Assembly (NCBI GenBank): GCA_963966185.1
Contig: CAWZYM010000087.1
Coordinates: forward strand, 1,262,001-1,326,000
DNA: 64,000 bases
DNA from: Rhabditoides inermis
Lineage: Eukaryota; Nematoda; Chromadorea; Rhabditida; Rhabditidae
Direction: 5' to 3'
In this document: positions 56,797-64,000 of the stretch, piece after piece
Position numbering within the stretch: the first letter of the stretch is position 1
Layout: every line of letters begins with the position of its first letter
Translations under genes and position numbers: made by a program
Notes under the pieces: generated by a model
What the model was told of the DNA's origin: nothing
The model's database searches: none
Seen by the model: only the letters and a program-made list of their open reading frames with translations

Positions 56797-56995
56797 CAAA
56801 TGAACGAGTTTCGATGTCAAGTAGAGGTCTGAGGATCTTTTGCTGGCAAAATACCCTCAGAAGGATCTCACTCACACGTCAGAACGGCCGCGCAGTCTCA
56901 AAAAAATCCCCAGAAAGATCCTTATTAGAAAGATCAACAGAGATACATAATCAAGTATCGCCGTAATTTTTTTTTTAATACTATCTTCCCCTCTC

Positions 56996-57032
<37 letters not shown>

Positions 57033-58224
57033 CTCTTTCTCTATCTCGGGAACGCGGAGAGGTTTCTCTTTCTCTTTCTCTCTCACCCTCAGCGTTTTGT
57101 GTGCCAGTATAGTAGTAGATACTGCGAAAATCATATCTGATTCCATTCTATCTTGTATGGTTGACATCTCATCCCAGTAGAGACATCATATACTTTCTAT
57201 GCGTCTTCATATGGGCTATCCGGATATCGATTGATTGTGTGTTAGTGTTGTTGTTGTCTCGACGAGTCCAGTTACACTCATTGTTTGTCGACTATCCTTA
57301 TCACTGCAATATCATTGTACATTGCCACTATAGCGATGCTAGTGAATGCTGATCTGTATGCGTATGTTTATTTATTTGTTTCAACTCTCTTCTGGTGCAG
57401 GGTACATAGTGCAAAGTCTGCGAACGTCTTTCCCCCTACGTTTTATCTGTCCAAGGGCGTTTCGTTTGTGATATCTCTCTCAAAACGTGGCCGGGGCGGG
57501 CTCGCAGAGTAGAGAGCACGCTGTAGCCTCTGTCCAGTCGACCTACCAGTTGGTCTCCGGAGAGCCCCTCTTGTGGATGTTGTTATCGATTGATTTATAC
57601 TATCAAGTAGTCGCTAGTCTGATGATGTTATCTGTGTTTGATGCGAGCGAGAATGCGGGTCAGTGAGAGAGATGCGATAGCGAGCAGGCTACAGAGTACA
57701 AAGTGCGCTCTCTCTTCTCTTTTCCCAATGACGCGCTGTGTTTTCTCTCTGCGCCGCTGTTCCGCTTTCTTGAGTGAATTGACTGTTCGTTTGGTCGATT
57801 ACTCGTTTACTTGTATTTTCTTCTCTTGCTTTATTATCTTAGCATAGTTTGGTAATCGGCGTGTATCAATGTTTTGTGAGATGATTGGGGCTAGTGTCAA
57901 TAACGGAACGACCGCGATTTGTCTGGGCAGTTGTGGCAATGAGAGTGCGTGACTTTTGGTTATCATCTTTTTCCATTTGCATGTCTATTTTGTCACGATG
58001 GAAGGTGTGTGGGTGAGACAACGTCGCCAGTCTCCTTCCTGCACCTCCCACTCACTAGTCGGTTCGTCTGGTGTCTTTGCTTTCGCGTTCTCTGCTCGTC
58101 GTGACCTTTGTACCCACAACGGTTCTGAGGGACTATGCTATCACCAAAGGTTCCGCCTTGGTGATAGCACAGGGACCATGTTGTTGTTGTTGTTGTTGTG
58201 TAAGGGACCATTTGCAGAGGGGTC
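56797..58224. other. Divergent intergenic region upstream of HADHB
   Basis: About 1.4 kb with (CT)n at about 57002-57030. It should contain the promoters of the F-box-like gene and HADHB. Open frames on both strands are short and unsupported. A short inverted repeat, GGGACTATGCTATCACCAAAGG against CCTTGGTGATAGCACAGGGA, occurs at 58128-58176. Confidence 0.5.
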
Positions 58225-60800
58225 ATGCTGCGCGCGTCGACTTCAGTGGTGAGCGGAGCTCGCGCCGCCAGCGCCGCCGCCAAGCACAACATTGTCCTCG
58301 TGGATGCGGTGAGTTGTTTTTGTTGTTGTTTACTTGTTTACATGTTTGTTTACAGGTGCGCACCCCGTTCTGCGTGTCCGGCACGGTGTTCAAGGACATG
58401 ATGGCGGTCGATCTGCAGAAGGAGGCCATCAAGGGTGGGTAAACACGGATAGAACAAGCTCGGGGGTGCTTTCATTTCCGAAAAAAGTAAAAATGAGGAG
58501 TTTGTTGGTATTGATTGCTTAACTACCGATATCAAGAATACGTCAACATCAAACAAGTGTTTAGTCTGCGAGGAGGTGACTTGTAGATAGGGTAATGTTG
58601 TTCACATTGCTGCTGTTTTCTATATGCTGTCATGTTCCTCGTTTCAGCCCTGGTGCAGCGCACTAACCTGGACTACAAGAAGCTGGACCACATCATTTGC
58701 GGCACGGTGATCCAGGAGTGCAAGACGAGCAACATTGCCAGGGAGGCGGCCCTCCTCGCAGGCGTCCCCGACAAGGTCAGAGTACCCCATAAAACGACGA
58801 AAACACGAAACCCAAAATCATGGAATTTTGCCGTTACGGATCCTCAGAGTTCCCGTTTTCTCGTGCTGAAAAAGGACAACAGCAACATTTAGTCAGATAG
58901 ATGAATACAATACCATTTCTCAGATCCCCGCGCACACTGTCACCCTGGCGTGCATCTCGTCCAACGTGGCGATGACGCAGGCGATGGGCATGATTGCCAC
59001 CGGAAACGCCAACGCCGTCGTGGCCGGAGGAGTGGAGCTGCTCTCGGACGTGCCCATTAGGTACAGCAGGAAGGTGAGCAGGGGGTGGGTATGAGTGACG
59101 TCATCGGTTATGTGAGTTATGTGCATAGGAAAGATGGTAGCGACGTGTACTGTATTGGTTGGATAGAAGAGGTGAAGGTTAGAACGTATGACTCGTGTGT
59201 GATTTGTGCCGATGAATGATTGTCAACACGTCTCATTGCAGTGCCGCAAGGCGATGCTGGGCATCCAGAAGGCGAAGGCGCCGGCCGACAAGATCAAGCT
59301 GGGCGGACAGATTCTGTCGCAGCTGCTCACCCCCGAGCTGCCCGCCGTCGCCGAGTTCACTTCGGGCGAGACTATGGGACACTCTGGCGACAGGCTCGCC
59401 GCCGCCTTTGGAGTCTCCAGGAAGGAGCAGGTGATTGTTGTTGTTGTTTGCTGGTTAGTGGGTGTTGTTGTTGTTTACGCATCCGTTTCCAGGACGAGTT
59501 TGCGATCCGCTCGCACACTATGGCACAGAAGGCTGCCGACGCTGGCAAGTTCACCGACATAATCCCCGTGTTCCTCGACGGAAAGAAGCCCAAGACGATC
59601 AAGGTGCGGTTGATCTGCCGATGGATGGTCCGGATGGTCCGCGGATGGACAGTGACTGAGTGACAGACCAACACTATCATGGGATCATGGGAACATAGTA
59701 GAACATGGTAGAGTTGATTAGGCTGGTAGGGTGGACATGGCACATAGGACGATCAAGGTGTGGATGGACAGAGTGCAGAGTGACTGACAATTACGTGTTG
59801 CCTTTTCAGGCCGACAACGGCATTCGCGTGTCGACTATTGAGAAGCTGAGCAGCCTCAAGCCCGCGTTCGTCAAGCCGCACGGAACCGTCACCGCTGGTG
59901 GGTAGAGAGAGGGGGGGGAGAGAGGAAGGGAGAGTAGAATGTCTCTGCCTACTGAGAATTCAATAGTGATAGTGCTGATGCTGGCTTGTGAGGAACCAGT
60001 CAATTGTTTGCAGTACGTATCATTGCATTAGATGAGACAATCTCGACTAGGCTATTTGCCCCACTGCCTGGGTGAGAGATGAAGTTAGTCTATTTTGCGT
60101 CATTGCAGGAAACGCGTCTTTCCTGACTGACGGCGCCTCTGCTTGCCTCATCATGTCTGAGGAGTACGCCTTGGCCAATGGATACACCCCCAAGGTATTG
60201 ATTGATTAGCGATTGATATTGATTGTCGATTTGCAGGCGTACCTTCGCGACTACATGTACGTGGCGCAAGATCCCAAGGACCAGCTCCTCCTCTCGCCCG
60301 CCTACGTCATTCCCAAGCTCGTCGAGAAGGTACTGTAGTTGCTGGGATAGTGTAATTTGAATGTTCGGTAGTCGGTACTGTTCTGAGTACAGTACAAGTC
60401 AGGGAGGGATACTAATTCGCTAGGGTACTGTTATTTGAATATTTACTATTGTATCGTACCGTATTACAGGCCGGACTCACGCTCAAGGACATTGACGCTT
60501 TCGAGATTCACGAGGCTTTCGCCGGACAGGTGCTCGCCAACCTGAACGCTATGGACTCGGACCACTTCTGCACGGTAGGGAGAGAGAGAAGACAGAGAGA
60601 CAGACAGACAGAGAGCATGAATGAGAATGGGAGGGGGATTTGAACGTGTGATTGCAGAAGGAGATGGGCCGCTCGGGCAAGTTTGGCCGTCTTGACATGA
60701 GCAAGATCAACCTGTGGGGCGGTTCTCTCTCGATTGGACATCCCTTCGGAGCCACCGGAGTCCGTCTCGCCACCCACGCTGCCGGAAGACTGAAGGTACG

Positions 60801-60847
<47 letters not shown>

Positions 60848-60950
60848 ATGTGCCTTACAGGAGGAGAAGGGCCAGTACGCTGTGATTGCTGCGTGTGCGG
60901 CTGGCGGCCACGGAGTCGGCATGCTGATTGAGGCGTACGGAAAGAAGTAG
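58225..60950 (+). CDS. HADHB: Mitochondrial trifunctional enzyme beta subunit (3-ketoacyl-CoA thiolase)
   Basis: Last step of long-chain beta-oxidation: thiolytic cleavage of 3-ketoacyl-CoA, in the mitochondrial matrix/inner membrane with HADHA. Twelve exons (58225-58308, 58356-58434, 58648-58775, 58924-59073, 59242-59430, 59493-59603, 59810-59897, 60109-60194, 60237-60329, 60470-60574, 60658-60795, 60861-60950) join in phase to give 446 aa (human about 474). The N-terminus [20 protein letters not shown] is a plausible transit peptide. Landmarks: [12 protein letters not shown], nucleophile region [46 protein letters not shown] with the catalytic His, [17 protein letters not shown], and [10 protein letters not shown] with the second catalytic Cys. 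All key residues are intact. The ATG lies 7 nt after 'tttgcag', a trans-splice-like start. Confidence 0.97.
60804..60846. repeat. (CT)n microsatellite in the last HADHB intron
   Basis: A 65-nt intron made mostly of a CT run on the coding strand, between exons ending 60795 and starting 60861. Confidence 0.95.
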
Positions 60951-61377
60951 ACTCGACCTAGACCCATCCCCCTCCCCCCATAGATTGTGTGTCTTGTACA
61001 GTGTGCTCATCATTTTTTGTATGCGTGATTATGTGTGTATTTGATACGGAGTGAGAAAGATTGAATAAATTATTTTTTGAGTTGATTCGGAATTTTTGAA
61101 AGAAGAGGTTTGGATGGAACGAGATATGAGACGAGACTCTTCACATCCTGTCTCGCAGCGTGGAGGCGAGGGTAAGAGAGGGAAGAGTCCTGTTGGAAAG
61201 ACAGGAACAATGTTCGGAAGCCGCAAACAACCTCAACGAAAAACTTGAAACTCTTTGAACCCCGAACTGGGTGACATAAACACACTACCCTTTCTCCAAG
61301 TCCGGTTACGGTAGTCTGTAGTGGATTTTTTGTGCATCGTTGTGCAACACAGTTCTTCGTATCTAGCGTGTAGCCAC
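60951..61377. other. HADHB 3' UTR and spacer
   Basis: Contains the polyadenylation signal. No further gene recognised before the palindromic element. Confidence 0.6.
61064..61069 (+). promoter_or_regulatory. Polyadenylation signal AATAAA of HADHB
   Basis: Canonical AATAAA 114 nt after the stop, followed by a T-rich stretch. Confidence 0.65.
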
Positions 61378-61789
61378 GGTGATCGGCCACCGTTAAGGCT
61401 CGCGCACTGCGTTGGCATTTGTATAGTGTAGTGATTTAATACTAATGTACCAGATAACTAAGTAACAAATTTATATTTTTGAAATGTTAAGGAACGCATA
61501 CGTAGGTAAAAATATTTCGAACAGATTATGCGCGATGAAATTTCGAAAAACTTGCTCAATAGGGTTTCTACTTATGAAGAAGTACTGTGATTTGATATAT
61601 ATCAATAATGGAAAACGTTTTCGAAAATGTATCGCGCACAATCTGTTCGAAATATTTTTACCTACGTTTTCATTCCTTAACATTTCAAAAATATAAATTC
61701 GTTACTTAGTTATCTGGTACATTAGTATTAAAACACTACACTATACAAATGCCAACGCAGTGCGCGAGCCTGAACGGTGGCCGATCACC
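61378..61789. mobile_element. 412-bp foldback MITE-like element
   Basis: GGTGATCGGCCACCGTTAAG at the left and its near-complement ending GGTGGCCGATCACC at the right, with arms matching for about 190 bp (for example ATACTAATGTACCAGATAACTAAGTAAC against its complement) around a short loop. Non-coding. A terminal piece 'cagtgcgcgagcgtacgatcaccg' recurs at about 62410-62433, a possible degraded second copy. No clear target duplication. Confidence 0.85.
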
Positions 61790-62756
61790 TGAAATAGCGA
61801 AGTGGTATTCCAGATATATTGTAACTATATGGATAAAAAACACAAAAAATACTTACAAAAGATTGTGCTTGTTCGATTTTGAAATAATATCATACTTGTG
61901 ATTTTCACTATCGACCGATTTGATGGAACGTCATCCACTGATAGCGATTTACCCCCGCCATGCAGTAGCGGTTTCACTCCTATTCTCGCATGGCAACTTA
62001 GTATAATGGATAGCGAACGAGGACTCTGTGCTGAAGGTCGATGGTTCGATCCATGCCTAGGCATTTCGTTTTGCAAAATTTATATTCATTTGAGAATGTT
62101 ATCAATCACGTGAAAAGTGGAAATATGTGCTGAATTCACAGTTGTGATAATTTTAAAACACTTTTTTTTATTATATCAATCTTCCCTAGGGTCTAATGGA
62201 ATATCATTTCCAAATTCATTATAATACATTCATCATGACTTTTGACGTAACTGTTATCACGAAATCTGATAACATATCATTGTCTTCATCCAAACTTGCA
62301 ACCAAACTTATTTAGTTATGTAAATTTCGAGAGAAATCACAATTGCGTTCAAGTGTGCACTCTTTGCCATTTAAAGCCACGCCCCCGGCTAAACCACGCC
62401 CCCGCTCTCCAGTGCGCGAGCGTACGATCACCGTGTAGCGTGTTAAAAACAAATTCATTTATAATGTGTTTTTATATGAGTTGGTTTCGAAAATGTATTT
62501 TACATTTATAGGCGTATTTTTGTTCATCAATTAAGTACAAGAAAAGTCGACAACTATCACAAACATGCATTTTCTAAAATTGCGAAAAATCTGAAAAAAG
62601 TGTGTGACCATACACTTTTGGCACTCGTCGTCATTTTCGTCGTTTTGAATTTTGCCGCGACTTTTGTTTGTTTTTCTGTATTTGTTGATTGTTTGCGTTA
62701 TTATGTTATTCTTTGATATGTTTTAATATTGTTCATTGATTGTAATCTATTCAGGG
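61790..62756. other. AT-rich spacer upstream of PRP19
   Basis: About 970 bp, AT-rich, holding a tRNA-like sequence and a degraded element end. It should contain the PRP19 promoter. No protein-coding gene recognised. Confidence 0.55.
61990..62062 (+). repeat. tRNA-like sequence (probable pseudogene or SINE head)
   Basis: A-box-like TTAGTATAATGGATAGCG and B box GGTTCGATCC are correctly ordered and spaced. The acceptor and T stems do not pair well (the T loop would be 6 nt), so a functional tRNA is unlikely. ACTCTG in the anticodon region resembles tRNA-Gln. Confidence 0.45.
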
Positions 62757-64000
62757 ATGGTGTTTACGTGTTCCTTGAGCGGTGAGCCGGCTGAGACTCC
62801 CGTTGTCTCACCCGTTTCTGGACAGATCTTTGAGAAGCGCCTCATCCTCAAGTATCTGGCCGAGAATGGAACCGATCCCATTAACAACGAGATGCTCGCC
62901 GAGGAGCAGGTGACGCGGAAAGTTGTTATTCATATTAATTTGTTGGTTTCAGCTGATCGAGCTGAAGCAGGACCCTAGCGCGTCTGTGCCCCGCACTCTC
63001 GCCGGAACCTCTATTCCGTCTCTGCTGAAGCTGCTCCAGGACGAGTGGGATGCGTGCATGCTCAACTCGTTCACCCTCAGGTGGGTATCAGTATTTTTTT
63101 TTAAATTATACCATGAATTGTTTTAGACAGCAGCTGCAGACTGCCCGCCAGGAGCTCTCCCACTCGCTGTACCAGGTTGGTATTATATTTGAATAACTAA
63201 TTTTTGCATCATTTTTTTCCAGCACGACGCTGCGTGTCGCGTGATCGCGCGTCTGTCGAAAGACCTGATCGCTGCTCGTGAGGCGCTGTCCACGCTCAAG
63301 CCGCACGCATCCGCCAACGACGCATCGGAGCGCGACGTGGACATGGAGCAGAGCGTCGAGGAGGCGCAGGGTCAGTGTTCTATTAGTGTTTACAATTTAC
63401 TGATATATCTTGCTACAGGCATCTCCGAGGCTGTGCTGAAGAAGCTCGACGAGAAGGCGAAGACGCTGACCGCGGCGCGCAAGCAGCGCGGCAAGGCTCT
63501 GCCCGAGGGACAGGCTACGGCCGACGACGTGAAGGAGTACAAGGAGAAGGCCTGCCACACGGCTATTCACTCGACCGGAGTGCCCGGCATCACCGCTCTG
63601 GATGTTGTCAATGACATGTACCTCACCGGAGGCGCCGACAAGACTGTCGTGCTGTTCAACAGCGCCACCGAGCAGGTGACGGCCACGTGGAAGGGACACG
63701 GAAAGAAGGTGAACGCCGTCATCCTCCATCCCGAGCTCCAGACCGCCGTCTCTGCGTCCAGCGATGCTACCGTGAGTATTTATTATTATCACTATTTTAA
63801 TTTATTATCACTATAATGTTTTTTTCAGGTGCGCGTGTGGTCTGCTTCCGACGAGTCGTGCAAGCACGTGATCGACGTGCACCAGGCGCCCGTCACTGAT
63901 ATCTCCCTCCACGCTACCGGAGACTTTGTGCTCTCCGTCTCGGACGACAGCTACTGGGCCTTCTCCGACATCAACGTCGGAAAGACGCTTTGCAAGGTTG
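62757..64000 (+). CDS. PRP19: PRP19 pre-mRNA-processing factor / U-box E3 ligase, 5' part
   Basis: Core subunit of the spliceosomal NineTeen complex with U-box ubiquitin-ligase activity, nuclear. Exons 62757-62909, 62953-63080, 63127-63175, 63223-63370, 63419-63771 and 63829 onward join in phase. The U-box begins [20 protein letters not shown] and continues [21 protein letters not shown] coiled-coil/tetramerisation region follows ([40 protein letters not shown]), then a linker with [21 protein letters not shown], then WD40 repeats starting [20 protein letters not shown]. The ATG lies 2 nt after 'tattcag', a trans-splice-like start. The gene is cut by the window end inside the WD40 domain. Confidence 0.96.

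Overview
This is a eukaryotic nuclear window from an intron-rich animal, most likely a nematode. I infer a free-living rhabditid or diplogastrid type, not proven. The support is an astacin (NAS-type) protease with EGF and CUB domains, F-box genes, compact genes with many short introns, and at least seven genes whose start codon lies 0-7 nt after a 3' splice acceptor with no cis exon found upstream, as expected for spliced-leader trans-splicing. Coding exons are GC-rich; introns and spacers carry many (CT)n/(GA)n microsatellites and short palindromic elements.

Layout. Minus strand, 0.2-12.6 kb: an acyl-CoA dehydrogenase (3' end off the window), an NAA50-like N-terminal acetyltransferase, a divergent tandem GNAT paralogue, and the RNA 5'-kinase CLP1; each GNAT gene holds one identical tRNA-Asp(GTC) in an intron. 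Plus strand, 13.9-16.5 kb: three small unrecognised genes or gene parts. Minus, 16.6-28.6 kb: an astacin metalloprotease (N-terminal exon not found), orphan plus-strand exons beside a foldback element, and a 746-aa F-box/LRR protein. Plus, 29.6-37.3 kb: an EGF-like single-pass membrane protein and a BTB-BACK protein. 38.4-40.3 kb: a weakly supported minus-strand gene. Plus, 41.1-53.1 kb: the NUP98-NUP96 precursor in 39 exons, with a tiny complete antisense gene for a 40-aa secreted peptide nested in one intron. Minus, 53.4-56.8 kb: an F-box-like protein. Plus, 58.2-60.9 kb: mitochondrial trifunctional enzyme beta subunit (HADHB). Plus, 62.8-64.0 kb: the 5' part of PRP19.

Functions are mostly housekeeping: mitochondrial fatty-acid oxidation (ACAD, HADHB), RNA processing (CLP1, PRP19), nuclear pore (NUP98-96), protein N-acetylation, and ubiquitin-ligase adaptors (two F-box genes, BTB-BACK). 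I see no prokaryotic-style operon, CRISPR array, intact transposase gene or viral gene.

The most unusual signals are the nested peptide gene, repeated decayed copies ('echoes') of exon-intron junctions inside neighbouring introns, the pair of GNAT genes with intronic tRNA-Asp, a 9-nt microexon in CLP1, and a 791-bp palindromic element ending 8 bp from a CLP1 splice donor. All exon boundaries were read by eye from GT/AG signals, reading-frame phase and family similarity, without transcript data.
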